A stretch of 64,000 nt of DNA from Phosphoribacter sp037045045 (GTDB lineage Bacteria; Actinomycetota; Actinomycetes; Actinomycetales; Dermatophilaceae): positions 310,001-374,000 of the forward strand of contig JBAOHL010000003.1 in the NCBI GenBank assembly GCA_037045045.1. Direction: 5' to 3'. The translations under genes were made by a program, and so were the position numbers. How positions within the stretch are numbered: position 1 is the stretch's first letter; each line of letters opens with the position of its first letter. Below the pieces are notes generated by a model. That model searched no databases. It was not told the origin of the DNA and saw nothing but the letters and a program-made list of their open reading frames with translations. Shown piece after piece: positions 7,792 through 16,422 of this stretch.

Positions 7792-8318
7792 GTCGTCGCC
7801 CCCGCCAGCGCCGCGGCGATGTCCGCGGCGACCTGCTCCGGGGTGCGTCCGGTGGTGTCGACGCGGATCGTGCTCACCCGCTCGTAGGTCTCGCGCCGGC
7901 GGGCCATGAGCTGGCGCCACGTCGCCCTGGGGTTGACCGCGAGCAGTGGCCGGGCGGTCGCGTCGAAACCGATCCGCTTGGCGGCCTCGGCGAGGTCGAC
8001 GTCGAGGAAGACGACGGCATACCCGCGCAGTCGGTTCTCGGTGGTCGGGTCCATCACCGCGCCGCCCCCGACCGCCAGCACCCCGTCGTGCTCGACCAAG
8101 GCGCGCGCGACCTCGTCACGTTCGAGGTCGCGAAAGGCCACCTCCCCGTCCTCGACGAAGATGTCGGCGATCGACCGTCCGGTCCGACCACGGACGCCCT
8201 CGTCGGTGTCGTGGAACGGCAGACCCAGCCGCGTGGCCAGCGCCTCGCCCACGACGGTCTTGCCGGCCCCGGGCGGACCGCACAGGACGACGACCGGCCC
8301 GGACGCGCCATTCACCAT
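7788..8318 (-). CDS. aroK: Shikimate kinase
   Basis: This enzyme phosphorylates shikimate at the 3-hydroxyl using ATP. The 176-residue P-loop protein has Walker A GPPGAGKT at residues 14-21, the shikimate-binding DTDEGVRGRTGRSIADIF segment with an aspartate pair, and the VGGGAVMDP motif. The RPLL lid segment is also present. Its ATG (8316-8318) overlaps the last tryptophan codon of aroC, and its TGA overlaps the aroB GTG. A GTG immediately after the ATG is an alternative start. Confidence 0.96.
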   Translation of the reverse strand: MVNGASGPVVVLCGPPGAGKTVVGEALATRLGLPFHDTDEGVRGRTGRSIADIFVEDGEVAFRDLERDEVARALVEHDGVLAVGGGAVMDPTTENRLRGYAVVFLDVDLAEAAKRIGFDATARPLLAVNPRATWRQLMARRRETYERVSTIRVDTTGRTPEQVAADIAAALAGATT

Positions 8319-9535
8319 GTGCGCATCCGCTGGGGGACGGACGCGAGGTAGCCGGCGTGATTGCGTCGGGTCTCGGTAACGGAGTCCCCGCCGAACTTCT
8401 CCAGGCACGCGTCGGCGAGCACGAGCGCGACCATGGCCTCGGCGACGACTCCGGCGGCGGGCACCGCGCACACGTCGCTGCGCTGGTGGATGGCCTTGGC
8501 CGGTTCATCGCCGGAGACGTCGACGGTGTCGAGGGCGCGGGGCACCGTGGAGATCGGCTTCATGGCCGCTCGGACCCGCAAGATCTGGCCGGTGGACATG
8601 CCGCCTTCGGTGCCACCGGCCCGACCGGTGCGCCGGTGGATGACGCCGAACTCGTCGCGCTGCATCTCGTCGTGCGCGGTCGAACCCCGACGGCGGGCCG
8701 TGGCGAAACCGTCGCCGATTTCGACGCCCTTGATCGCCTGGATCCCCATCATCGCGGCGGCGAGTTGCGCGTCCAGGCGTCGGTCCCAGTGGACATGCGA
8801 ACCCAACCCCGGCGGCACTCCGTAGGCGAGGACCTCGACGACCCCGCCGAGGGTGTCGCCGTCCTTGCGGGCCGCCTCGACCTCGGCGACCATCGCGGCC
8901 GACCCGTCGGCGTCGAAGGCCCGGACCGGGTCGGCGTCGAGCCGGGCGACGTCCTCGGGGATGGGCACCGCCGCGGCGGGGCCGACCTGCGCCGTCCCGA
9001 TCGCCACGGTGTGCGAGAGCAGCCGGATGCCGTACGCCTGGTCGAGCAGCCGCGCGGCGACCTCGCCGAGGGCCACTCGGGCAGCGGTCTCACGCGCCGA
9101 GGCGCGTTCGAGCACCGGCCGGGCGTCGTCGAAACCGTACTTCTGCATGCCCACGAGGTCGGCGTGCCCCGGCCTGGGCCGGGTCAATGGCTTGTTGCGG
9201 GCCACCTCGCGCTCGGCGTTGGGGTCGTCGGCCGCAGCCAGCTCGTCCGGGTCCACCGGGTCGGGACTCATCACGGTCTGCCACTTGGGCCATTCGCTGT
9301 TGCCGATCCGGACGGCCACCGGTGAACCCAACGTCACCCCGTGTCGGACGCCGCCGAGCAGCTCCACCTCGTCCTGTTCGAAGAGCATCCGAGCGCCCCG
9401 GCCGAAACCGAGCCGGCGGCGGGCCAGCGCGGCGGCCAGGTCGGCCGTCGTCACCGCGACACCGGCCGGCATCCCCTCCAGGACCGCCACGAGGGCCGGT
9501 CCATGCGACTCGCCGGCCGTGAGCCATCGCACCAT
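8312..9535 (-). CDS. aroC: Chorismate synthase
   Basis: AroC catalyses the last common step of aromatic synthesis, EPSP to chorismate, with reduced FMN. The 407-residue protein has the signature GESHGPALVAVLEGMPAG near the N-terminus (residues 8-25), the RPRPGHADL motif, RASARETAARVALGEVA, and the C-terminal RSDVCAVPAAGVVAEAM. Length is normal for the family. It lies 35 bp downstream of the prepilin peptidase gene, and its stop overlaps the aroK start. Confidence 0.97.
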   Translation of the reverse strand: MVRWLTAGESHGPALVAVLEGMPAGVAVTTADLAAALARRRLGFGRGARMLFEQDEVELLGGVRHGVTLGSPVAVRIGNSEWPKWQTVMSPDPVDPDELAAADDPNAEREVARNKPLTRPRPGHADLVGMQKYGFDDARPVLERASARETAARVALGEVAARLLDQAYGIRLLSHTVAIGTAQVGPAAAVPIPEDVARLDADPVRAFDADGSAAMVAEVEAARKDGDTLGGVVEVLAYGVPPGLGSHVHWDRRLDAQLAAAMMGIQAIKGVEIGDGFATARRRGSTAHDEMQRDEFGVIHRRTGRAGGTEGGMSTGQILRVRAAMKPISTVPRALDTVDVSGDEPAKAIHQRSDVCAVPAAGVVAEAMVALVLADACLEKFGGDSVTETRRNHAGYLASVPQRMRTW

Positions 9536-9570
9536 GGCCCGATCCTCCCACGTGCCCGGCGCCGCTCGGC

Positions 9571-10269
9571 TCAGCCCGCCGCCTGCTGGAACCCGACCGG
9601 GGTGACCGTCAGCGCGGCGATCAGGCCGCCGAGGAAAAGGTAAGGGCCGAACGCGAGCGAGCTGCGCGGACCGAGCCGCCCGCTGATCAGGCCGACGCCG
9701 GCCACCACGCCGCCGAGAAGGAACGCCACGAGAACCCCGACCAGTGCCGCCCACCCGCCGAGGAAGCCGAGCACGAGACCGAGCAAACCCCCGACGGTCG
9801 CGTCGCCGGCGCCCATGCCCCCGCCCGGCAGCAGGGACGCGAGGGTATAGGCCAGCCACGTCAGGACACCGGCGAGCAGGGCGCGACCCAACGGCCACCA
9901 CTGCCCCGAGCCGAGCGCCGCGACGAGGAGCAACCCGAGCACGGCCGGCAGCGCCGGCCGGGTGAGGCCCTGTGGCAGGCGGTGCACGTCGAGGTCGACC
10001 CGAGTCAAGGCGGTGCCGACCACGACGAGCAACAGCAGCGGCGGCAGCAGCAGGCCGTCAACCAGTCCCCCGAGCCGCCAGGTGAGCAAACCCCAGGCCA
10101 CCGGTACCGCGACGGCGACGACCCAGCCGCCCCGCGGCACCGGCCGGTCGATCTCGTCGTCGAGGCGGTATGCCGCTGTCCCGAGAGCCCGGGACAGCAC
10201 GACCCCGACGCCCGAACCGGCCAGGACCGCAACTGCCACCGCCCAGATCGGACCGGTCGCGACGGTCAT
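9571..10269 (-). CDS. Type IV prepilin peptidase (A24 family)
   Basis: This membrane aspartyl protease removes leader peptides from type IV pilin-like proteins. The 232-residue chain has about six hydrophobic segments and both catalytic aspartates: Asp92/Asp94 in TRVDLDVHRLPQGLT, and Asp156 in the GxGD motif GMGAGDATV. There is no obvious N-terminal cysteine-rich methyltransferase domain, so this is the short form. Its start overlaps the aroE stop (ATGA). Its position among aro genes is common in actinobacteria, where the pilins are usually encoded elsewhere. No pilin gene is visible here. Confidence 0.9.
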   Translation of the reverse strand: MTVATGPIWAVAVAVLAGSGVGVVLSRALGTAAYRLDDEIDRPVPRGGWVVAVAVPVAWGLLTWRLGGLVDGLLLPPLLLLVVVGTALTRVDLDVHRLPQGLTRPALPAVLGLLLVAALGSGQWWPLGRALLAGVLTWLAYTLASLLPGGGMGAGDATVGGLLGLVLGFLGGWAALVGVLVAFLLGGVVAGVGLISGRLGPRSSLAFGPYLFLGGLIAALTVTPVGFQQAAG

Positions 10270-11177
10270 CCGGACGCGCCCTCGACCCGGTTCTGGGAAA
10301 CGCCGATGCGGTCGGGGTCGGGTCGCCCGCCGGCGCCGCGCTCGGCGAGCGCAGCGTCGAGAGCGGCGCGCATCGCATCGATCGGCGCGGGCTGCCCGGT
10401 CATCAGCCGGACCTGCTCGCCGGCCTGGTGCAGCAACATCTCGGTGCCGGGCACGGCGGCATACCCGCTGGAGCGGGCGACGGCGAGCAGCGGGCTCGGT
10501 CCGCCCCCGTAGGCGCAGTCGAGCACGACCGCCGGACCGGTCGGTGACGGCAACGGCTGCAGTGGCGCGGGGTACGCGCTCGTGGGAACCGTGCCGACGA
10601 TGACGTCCGCGTCCGGCCAGGCGCCCAGCGGCGCGGCGTCGACGTCGAGCCCGAGCGTTTCGGAGTAGGCGGCCGTGGCCGGGCGCAGCTCCCCGCGGAC
10701 GAGGAAGGTCACCCGGGTCACCCCGAGCGAGACCAGGGCCGCGAGGACGGAACGAGAGGTGGCCCCCGAGCCGACGACGGCGGCCGCGCGCACCCGAGCG
10801 GCACCGGCGAGACGCAACGCCTCGGCGATCCCGTAGACGTCGGTGTTGTCCGCCGACCAGCCGTCCCCGCGTCTGACGAGCGTGTTGATCGACCCGACCG
10901 CGTGAGCCAGCGCCGACACCTCGTCGGCGACCTCGAAGGCGATCTCCTTGAGCGGCATCGTCAACGACAGTCCTCGCCAGGTGGCGTCCAGGCGGGCCAC
11001 GCGCTCGCGGAACGCGGCCTCATCGACGTCGACGCGCTCGTATCTCCAGTCCCGCAGATCCAGGGCCCGGTATGCCGCGCGGTGCAGCACCGGGGACAGG
11101 GAATGGCCGACCGGCGATCCGAATACCGCCGCGCGATGGATCGCCCCCGGTGCATCGGGATCGGGCGCCGTCCTCAG
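10266..11177 (-). CDS. aroE: Shikimate dehydrogenase, probable CTG start
   Basis: AroE reduces 3-dehydroshikimate to shikimate with NADPH. The sequence has the substrate-binding GSPVGHSLSPVLHRAAY segment, the catalytic-lysine motif SLTMPLKEIAFEVADE, SADNTDVYG, and the nucleotide-binding VVGSGATSRSVLAAL. No ATG, GTG or TTG lies at a sensible N-terminus. CTG at 11175-11177, preceded by AAGGGG with 5-nt spacing and overlapping the mltG stop, is the best choice and gives about 303 residues. A second CTG lies one codon upstream. Function is certain; the start is inferred. Confidence 0.9.
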   Translation of the reverse strand: MRTAPDPDAPGAIHRAAVFGSPVGHSLSPVLHRAAYRALDLRDWRYERVDVDEAAFRERVARLDATWRGLSLTMPLKEIAFEVADEVSALAHAVGSINTLVRRGDGWSADNTDVYGIAEALRLAGAARVRAAAVVGSGATSRSVLAALVSLGVTRVTFLVRGELRPATAAYSETLGLDVDAAPLGAWPDADVIVGTVPTSAYPAPLQPLPSPTGPAVVLDCAYGGGPSPLLAVARSSGYAAVPGTEMLLHQAGEQVRLMTGQPAPIDAMRAALDAALAERGAGGRPDPDRIGVSQNRVEGASG

Positions 11178-12316
11178 CAGGTCCCCTTGTTCGCGGCGCA
11201 CCACGCCTGGAACTGGGCGACGTTGCGGTCGTGCTCGGCCTGGGTCGTGGCGAACTTCGTCTCGCCCGTCGAGGGGTTGACGGCGACGAAGTAGAGCCAC
11301 GACCCTGCCTCGGGGTGCAGCGCCGCGGCGATCGAACTCGCGCCGGGGTTGGCGATCGGGCCGGCGGGCAGACCGTCGACCTGATAGGTGTTCCACGGCC
11401 CCACGGCGGCACGCTGGGCGTCGGTCGTGGTAATCGTGCGCGTCTTCGACGCATAGGCGACGGTGGAGTCCAGCTGCAATCGCATCGGTTTGGCCAGCCT
11501 GTTTTCGATGACCCGCGCGATCTTCGGGCGGTCGGCGGCGATCCGTCCCTCGGCCTCGATGATGCTCGCGACGATCATCACCCGCTCGGCCTTCTCGCCG
11601 GTGACGCCCTGCTTGGTGAGTTCGGCGACGGCCTTGCCGACCATCGTGCGCAACTGCTCCGCGGCGGAGTTCTTCGAGGAGAACTCATAGGTCGCCGGGA
11701 AGAGGTACCCCTCGATGTTGCCCTTGGCCGAGCTGGGCAGCCCAAGCGCGGCGGTGTCTTTCGCGGCGGCCTCGTAGTCCGACACCGGCTTGCCGGTGGC
11801 CTTGGACAGCAGGGCGTACGTCTCCGTCGCCCACAGGCCCTCGCGGACGGTGACCTTGGCGGCCTGACGGTTCTTCGGGTCGATGAGCACGGCGAGGGCG
11901 TCGGTCGCCTTCATCTGGGTGCGTAGCGCGTAGTCCCCCGGCTGGATGCCGGCCGAGCGCGGCTCGTCGCTGAACGCGTCCACGAAGGCCTTCGCGGACT
12001 TGACGACTGTGGCCTTCTCGAGGTTGGCGGCCATGGTCCGGCCCGAGTCGCCGTCGTTGACGGTGAATGTCACCGATCCGGTGCCCGGCCCCGGGTAGTC
12101 GTTACTCTCGCCGAAGCCGGCGAGCATCGGGCGCAGCACGGTGATGGCGAGCAGAGCGGCGCCGCCCAACAAACCGACCGTGACGAGCAGGACGAGTAAC
12201 CGTCGGGCCGCCCGGGCCGGACGGCGGCGCCGGCGGGGAGCCCGCCCGCCGTCCCCGGGGGCCTCGAATCCGAGGTCCTCGACGGCATACCCGGCGTCGT
12301 GTCCGTCGGCTGTCAT
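11174..12316 (-). CDS. mltG: Endolytic transglycosylase MltG (YceG-like)
   Basis: MltG cleaves nascent peptidoglycan glycan strands at the membrane. The 380-residue protein has an arginine-rich cytoplasmic tail (about residues 25-39), one transmembrane helix (about 39-61) and an extracytoplasmic YceG domain. The conserved catalytic segment appears as MIVASIIEAEG (the first Glu is the likely catalytic residue), followed by VIENRLAKPMRLQLDSTVAYA and the C-terminal PIANPGASSIAAALHPE. The stop overlaps aroE and the start overlaps the ruvX stop (ATGA). This ruvX-mltG-aroE order is typical of actinobacteria. Confidence 0.95.
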   Translation of the reverse strand: MTADGHDAGYAVEDLGFEAPGDGGRAPRRRRRPARAARRLLVLLVTVGLLGGAALLAITVLRPMLAGFGESNDYPGPGTGSVTFTVNDGDSGRTMAANLEKATVVKSAKAFVDAFSDEPRSAGIQPGDYALRTQMKATDALAVLIDPKNRQAAKVTVREGLWATETYALLSKATGKPVSDYEAAAKDTAALGLPSSAKGNIEGYLFPATYEFSSKNSAAEQLRTMVGKAVAELTKQGVTGEKAERVMIVASIIEAEGRIAADRPKIARVIENRLAKPMRLQLDSTVAYASKTRTITTTDAQRAAVGPWNTYQVDGLPAGPIANPGASSIAAALHPEAGSWLYFVAVNPSTGETKFATTQAEHDRNVAQFQAWCAANKGTC

Positions 12317-12810
12317 CCGCGTCGTTCCTTCGTCCGGGGCTTGCGCCGGCCATGGACCAGTTCACCGGGGGCCCGTCCCGTGGCCCGCTCGGCGTCGAGC
12401 GCCGACTGCAGGATCAGGACGGCGGCGGCCTGGTCCACCACGTCCCTGCGCTCGGGTCCGGGCACTGCGCTGTCCCGCAGGATCCGGTGCGAGTCCACCG
12501 TGGTGAGTCGTTCGTCCACCAACCGTACGCGGACCGGGCTCACCCGGGCCGCAACTCGGGCGGCATACGTGCGGGCGAGTCGGGCCGCCTCCCCCTCGGA
12601 GCCGGCGAGGGTGAGGGGCAGCCCGACGACGACGTATGCCGTGGCCTGTGCGCCGACGTGGTCGGCGATCTCGGCGATATCGGCCTCGGATCCGGTGCCA
12701 TCCCGGGCCACCGTGGCGACCGGGGTAGCGAGCACTCCGTCGGGATCGCTCATCGCGAGGCCGACGCGGACCTCGCCGACGTCGATCCCGAACCGCACGC
12801 CAGCACCCAT
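12313..12810 (-). CDS. ruvX: Holliday junction resolvase-like RuvX (YqgF)
   Basis: RuvX/YqgF proteins have an RNase H-like fold and act in pre-16S rRNA 5'-end maturation and possibly Holliday-junction resolution. The 165-residue protein begins MGAGVRFGIDVGEVRVGLAMSD, with the catalytic aspartate in GIDVG (residue 10), then VVGLPLTLAGSEG, VRLVDERLTTV with a second acidic residue, and a final conserved Asp in RRDVVDQAAAVLILQ. It starts 3 bp after the alaS stop and overlaps mltG. Confidence 0.94.
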   Translation of the reverse strand: MGAGVRFGIDVGEVRVGLAMSDPDGVLATPVATVARDGTGSEADIAEIADHVGAQATAYVVVGLPLTLAGSEGEAARLARTYAARVAARVSPVRVRLVDERLTTVDSHRILRDSAVPGPERRDVVDQAAAVLILQSALDAERATGRAPGELVHGRRKPRTKERRG

Positions 12811-12813
12811 CGG

Positions 12814-15510
12814 CTACCCGTGGCCTCGCAGGGCGTCCTCGACGGCGCCGAGCGCCGGTCCGGTTTGGGTGGGGTCGCTGCCGCCGCCTTGGGCGAGGTC
12901 GTCCTTGCCGCCGCCGCCGCCGCCGAGCACGCTCGCGCCGAGGCGCACGAGCCCACCCGCCTTGACCCCGGCCGCCCGCGCCGCCGCGTTCGTCGCGACG
13001 ACGAGAGCCGGCTTGCCCGCGGATGCCGCCGCCATGGCGACGACGACGGGGTCGGCCTCACCCATTCGCGACCGCACGTCCAGCACGAGCGTGCGCAGGT
13101 CCCCGGCGTCCATCGCGTCACCCGCGTCGTGGGTGACCAACCGCACCGGTCCGACCTGGCGAGCGGTGTCGACGAGCGCCGGCGCCACCGCGAGGGCCTG
13201 CTGCTGTCGGGCCGCGTCAATCTCCTTCTCGGCCTCGCGCAGGCGGGCGAGCATCCCGCTGATCCGCTCGGGCAGTTCCTCGGGACGGCCCTTGAGCAGG
13301 TCGGTGAGCTGGCCGACGATGGCGTGCTCGCGGGCGAGGAACTGGTAGGCGTCGGTGCCGACGAGCGCCTCGACGCGACGCACTCCCGACCCGATGGAGG
13401 CTTCGCCGAGCAGCTTGACGACGCCGAGCTGACTGGAGCGCTGCGCGTGTGTGCCGCCGCAGAGCTCTCTGGCCCACTCGCCGACCGACACCACGCGCAC
13501 GGCATCGCCGTACTTCTCGCCGAACAGCGCCATCGCCCCGATGTCGCGAGCCTGTTGCTGAGTCATCACGTCGGCGTGCACCGGCAGGTCGTCGAGCAGC
13601 ACGGCGTTGACGTGGGCCTCGATGTCACGCAGCTGGCTCATCGGCACCGCCGCTTGGGCGTTGAAGTCGAACCGGAAGCGCCCCGGCGCGTTCTCGGAGC
13701 CGGCCTGGGTCGCCGTCTCGCCGAGGGCTTCCCGGATCGCCTTGTGGACGATGTGGGTCGCCGTGTGCGCCCGGGAGATCGACCGGCGCCGCTCGACGTC
13801 GACCTCGGCCTGGGCCTGGGCCCCGGTCGTCACCTCCCCGAGCACCACGGTCGCCCGGTGCACCGACAGCCCGGGGATCGGGCTCTGGACATCGCTGACC
13901 TGCAGGACGGCTCCGGTGGACAGCTCGATCCGTCCGCCGTCGGCGAGTTGTCCGCCACCTTCGGCGTAGAAGGGGGTGCGGTCCAGGACGAGCTCGACCT
14001 GCTCGCCCGGGCTCGCCGAGGGGACGCTCACGCCGTCGCGGACGATCCCGACGACCCGCGCCTCGGAGACGACCTCGTCGTACCCGGTGAACTCGACGCG
14101 CCGGCCGAGCTCGTCGGCGACCTGCCGGTATGCCGCGGTGTCGCCGTGGCCGTGGCGCTTGGCCATCGCGTCGGCCTTGGCCCGGTCGCGCTGCTGTTGC
14201 ATGAGCCCGCGGAACCCGGCCTCGTCGACCTGGACGCCCTGTTCCGCGGCCATCTCGAGGGTGAGCTCGATGGGGAAGCCGTACGTGTCGTGCAGGGCGA
14301 ACGCCTCGTCCCCGGACAGCGACGACCCGCCCGAGCCCTTGAGCCGGGCCACCGCGCCGTCGAGGATCGTCGTGCCGGCCGCGAGAGTCCGCAGGAAGGC
14401 CTCCTCCTCGGCATACGCGATAGAACTGATCCGGGCGAAGTCGGTGCGCAGGTTCGGATAGGACCGGCTCATCCGCTCCATGCTCACCGGTAGCAGGTCC
14501 GGCAGGACCGGCCGGTCGACGCCGAGCAGCCGCATCGAGCGCACCGCCCGGCGCAGCATCCGGCGCAGGACGTAGCCGCGGCCCTCGTTGCCGGGCACGA
14601 CGCCATCGCCCATGAGCATGAGGCCGGTACGGACGTGGTCGGCGACGACCCGCAGCCGTACGTCGTCCGGGTGACTGTGCGCGGCGTCGTGGCCCGAATG
14701 CACGCCGTAGGTCCGGCCCGACAGCTCGGCCGCCCGGTCGAGCACGGGATAGACCTCGTCGATCTCGTAGAGATTGTCCACACCCTGCAGGACCGTGGCC
14801 AGCCGTTCCAGCCCAAGTCCGGTGTCGACGTTCTTGGCCGGCAGGTCCCCGAGGATCTCGTACCCGTCCTTGGCGCCGCCCTCGCCCCGGATGTTCTGCA
14901 TGAACACGAGGTTCCACACCTCGAGGTAGCGGTCCTCGTCGACGGCCGGGCCGCCCTCGGCACCGTAGTCCGGGCCACGGTCGTAGTAGATCTCGCTGCA
15001 CGGACCGCACGGACCGGGCACCCCCATCGACCAGAAGTTGTCGGCCATTCCCCGACGGACCACCCGGTCGGCGGGGATGCCGGTGAGGCGTACCCACAGA
15101 TCGGCCGCCTCGTCGTCGTCGAGATAGACGGTCGTCCACAGCCGGTCGGGCTCCAGGCCGTAGCCGCCGGCGTCCTGGTCGGTGGTGAGCAGCTCCCAGG
15201 CCAACTCGATCGCGCCGGCCTTGAAGTAGTCGCCGAACGAGAAGTTGCCGTTCATCTGGAAGAACGTCCCGTGCCGGGAGGTCTTGCCGACCTCCTCGAT
15301 GTCCTGGGTCCGCACGCACTTCTGCACGCTGGTGGCCCGGGCCCACGGCGGGGTTTGCTGGCCGAGGAAGTACGGTTTGAACGGCACCATCCCGGCATTG
15401 ACGAACAGCAAGTTCGGGTCGTCGTAGACCAACGAGGCGCTGGGCACGACCGCGTGCCCCCTGCGCTCGAAGAAGTCCAGCCAGCGGCGGCGGATCTCCG
15501 CGGTTTCCAT
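12814..15510 (-). CDS. alaS: Alanine--tRNA ligase
   Basis: This class II synthetase charges tRNA-Ala. The 898-residue protein has the catalytic domain from MNGNFSFGDYFK through GYVLRRMLRRAVR, the editing domain with HTATHIVHKAI (HxxxH zinc ligands) and CGGTHA near residue 690, and a C-terminal C-Ala domain with a glycine-rich LGGGGGGKDDLAQGGG segment. Length matches the usual 870-900. The ATG lies downstream of an intergenic stretch with a GTATGCCG 8-mer at 15529-15536. ruvX and mltG follow closely. Confidence 0.98.
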   Translation of the reverse strand: METAEIRRRWLDFFERRGHAVVPSASLVYDDPNLLFVNAGMVPFKPYFLGQQTPPWARATSVQKCVRTQDIEEVGKTSRHGTFFQMNGNFSFGDYFKAGAIELAWELLTTDQDAGGYGLEPDRLWTTVYLDDDEAADLWVRLTGIPADRVVRRGMADNFWSMGVPGPCGPCSEIYYDRGPDYGAEGGPAVDEDRYLEVWNLVFMQNIRGEGGAKDGYEILGDLPAKNVDTGLGLERLATVLQGVDNLYEIDEVYPVLDRAAELSGRTYGVHSGHDAAHSHPDDVRLRVVADHVRTGLMLMGDGVVPGNEGRGYVLRRMLRRAVRSMRLLGVDRPVLPDLLPVSMERMSRSYPNLRTDFARISSIAYAEEEAFLRTLAAGTTILDGAVARLKGSGGSSLSGDEAFALHDTYGFPIELTLEMAAEQGVQVDEAGFRGLMQQQRDRAKADAMAKRHGHGDTAAYRQVADELGRRVEFTGYDEVVSEARVVGIVRDGVSVPSASPGEQVELVLDRTPFYAEGGGQLADGGRIELSTGAVLQVSDVQSPIPGLSVHRATVVLGEVTTGAQAQAEVDVERRRSISRAHTATHIVHKAIREALGETATQAGSENAPGRFRFDFNAQAAVPMSQLRDIEAHVNAVLLDDLPVHADVMTQQQARDIGAMALFGEKYGDAVRVVSVGEWARELCGGTHAQRSSQLGVVKLLGEASIGSGVRRVEALVGTDAYQFLAREHAIVGQLTDLLKGRPEELPERISGMLARLREAEKEIDAARQQQALAVAPALVDTARQVGPVRLVTHDAGDAMDAGDLRTLVLDVRSRMGEADPVVVAMAAASAGKPALVVATNAAARAAGVKAGGLVRLGASVLGGGGGGKDDLAQGGGSDPTQTGPALGAVEDALRGHG

Positions 15511-15638
15511 CGGTGCTCATTCCTCGTGGTATGCCGGGCGGCTGCGCTGTCGTCAGCGGCGCCGGGGTCGGTGCTGGTCGGTTTGCGCCCGCTCGTCTGC
15601 CGGGTGGAGGCGGGGTGAAACACTCACCGTAGGCGGGC

Positions 15639-15926
15639 TCACCCCTGGGCGGCTCGAGGCCGGGCGGGGTCCTCGAGCAGCTCTCGAACAGCCACCGGGT
15701 CCACCCTCGTGCCCTGCGGAGGGAGGTCGAGGCCCAAGGCCATCCGCAGTTCCCCCTCGCGTTCCTGCATGCCGGCCCGAACGAGGCCAGCGATCTCGTG
15801 CAGCTCGGCCAGCGCGGGCCCGATCGCCTCCCCGAGGCCGGACACCGCATACCGGCGGGTGAGCGCCCGGGACGCGACGACCCCGCCCCCGACGAGGGCG
15901 GCAGCGACGAGGAGCCGGCGCATCAC
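15639..15926 (-). CDS. Small membrane-anchored protein (DUF6167-like)
   Basis: The 95-residue protein starts (GTG) MRRLLVAAALVGGGVVASRAL, giving one N-terminal hydrophobic helix, followed by a short helical region and a polar tail. Small proteins of this type sit between alaS and a DUF948 protein in many actinobacteria. The GTG overlaps the stop of the upstream DUF948 gene (GTGA); an ATG one codon later is an alternative. Function is unknown, and an envelope role is only a guess from the membrane anchor. Confidence 0.75.
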   Translation of the reverse strand: MMRRLLVAAALVGGGVVASRALTRRYAVSGLGEAIGPALAELHEIAGLVRAGMQEREGELRMALGLDLPPQGTRVDPVAVRELLEDPARPRAAQG

Positions 15927-16309
15927 GAGTCCTCGACCGATCGGCGGTCGCGCCGGGTCGCCGCGGCGGCCCGGACCCCGTAGCTGAACGCCGCGACCTT
16001 GACGAGCGGACCGCCGAGGGTGGCCGCGAACAGCGACGTCAGGGCGTTGACGTTGGCCGACATCATGGCGACGTTCGTCGTCACGGTGTCGATCCTGGCG
16101 ATCTGTTCGTTGGTCGCCGTCACGGTATTCGTCACTTCGCCGATCAATGGCACGCTCTGGTCGGCCACCCCCTTGACGCCGATCCGCGTCTCGTCGAGGA
16201 TCGCCCCGGCCTTGCCGACGAGCGAGCCGAGCCGCAGGACGAGGTAGGCGAAGGCGAGGGCAGCGACGACTCCGGCGATGTCGCCGATGCTGAACTCGGC
16301 CAATCTCAC
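15923..16309 (-). CDS. DUF948 family membrane protein
   Basis: The 128-residue protein begins (GTG) RLAEFSIGDIAGVVAALAFA, a single transmembrane helix, followed by an amphipathic coiled-coil-like region with the VPLIGEVTNTVTATNEQIAR pattern typical of DUF948 proteins. It is probably a membrane-anchored helical-bundle protein; no biochemical role is established. I chose GTG at 16307-16309 because GAGGGG lies just upstream and the more N-terminal open frame is arginine/proline-rich shadow. It is coupled to the 95-residue gene downstream. Confidence 0.8.
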   Translation of the reverse strand: MRLAEFSIGDIAGVVAALAFAYLVLRLGSLVGKAGAILDETRIGVKGVADQSVPLIGEVTNTVTATNEQIARIDTVTTNVAMMSANVNALTSLFAATLGGPLVKVAAFSYGVRAAAATRRDRRSVEDS

Positions 16310-16422
16310 GGAACGCCCCTCGGGCTCGGGCCCGCCGGCTCGCGGGCGACGCTCCACCCTAGCCGACAGCGCTTCGCGTCCGTCCCGAGTTGTCGGCCGG
16401 TCAAGGGGCGCGAAGCCGGCCG

